DNA from: Chara braunii
Lineage: Eukaryota; Streptophyta; Charophyceae; Charales; Characeae
Length of the DNA stretch: 51,780 nt
NCBI GenBank assembly: GCA_003427395.1
Contig: BFEA01000038.1
Location: forward strand, 4,038,660-4,090,439
Direction: 5' to 3'
The notes below the pieces were generated by a model. That model had not been told where the DNA came from. It saw only the letters and a list, made by a program, of their open reading frames with translations, and made no database searches. This document shows, in pieces, positions 51,769-51,780 of the stretch; positions within the stretch are counted from its first letter, which is position 1; each line of letters begins with the position of its first letter. A program made the position numbers and the translations under genes.

Positions 51769-51780
51769 GGGGGGGGGGGG

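Overview
The window is a transposon graveyard from a large eukaryotic nuclear genome. I find no intact host gene, no rRNA, no complete tRNA gene and no CRISPR. The evidence is a Ty3/Gypsy chromovirus with a plant-type initiator-Met tRNA primer site, plant-style LINEs (endonuclease, reverse transcriptase, zf-RVT tail), a Helitron-type Pif1 helicase, many (CT)n, (GT)n and (ATT)n tracts, and two N gaps. I infer a plant-lineage genome, possibly a charophyte alga such as Chara; this is a low-confidence guess. Many in-frame stops are explained by C-to-T or G-to-A changes, as expected for old methylated elements.

Layout. 1-1126: nothing recognisable. 1127-5833: a decayed Helitron-like element. It has a duplicated 5' end split by one N, a helicase lacking its Walker A motif, and two unidentified downstream ORFs. 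5834-10966: microsatellites, minisatellites, a first copy of dispersed repeat R1, and tRNA-like relics.

10967-34815: I read this as one Gypsy chromovirus, with LTRs at 10967-11280 and 34507-34815. It was split twice by the same unfamiliar element, here called X. X copy 2 (14154-22801) sits in gag and X copy 1 (26709-32011) sits in integrase, in opposite orientation. Copy 1 is flanked by an exact 8-bp duplication, ACAGCGGT. The X copies share one terminal region, a tRNA-like module with self-complementary ends, and an AAATACCCT hairpin at the other end. They carry no recognisable gene. Without them the chromovirus would be about 9.9 kb, normal for its class. gag, protease, RT, RNase H, integrase and chromodomain follow in the expected order, all broken.

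34816-37402: small dispersed repeats. 37403-41262: two copies of a roughly 0.9-kb inverted-repeat element (P1, P2) back to back, with eight copies of a palindromic TTATAG/CTATAA motif. P2 is split by a 2.0-kb GC-rich and CTT-rich insertion with 9-bp flanking duplications. 41263-47500: LINE-A on the minus strand, cut by MITE A (42063-42583) and by a block of two R1 repeats, one of which contains MITE B (43698-44220). 47507-50469: LINE-B on the minus strand, with an intact endonuclease reading frame and a reverse transcriptase whose catalytic centre is deleted. 50470-51780: inverted copies of R1 and R7.

The genes do not form a working system. Their value is a readable order of insertions, with several empty-site comparisons inside one window. 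All alignments were made by eye, so percentages and edges are approximate.
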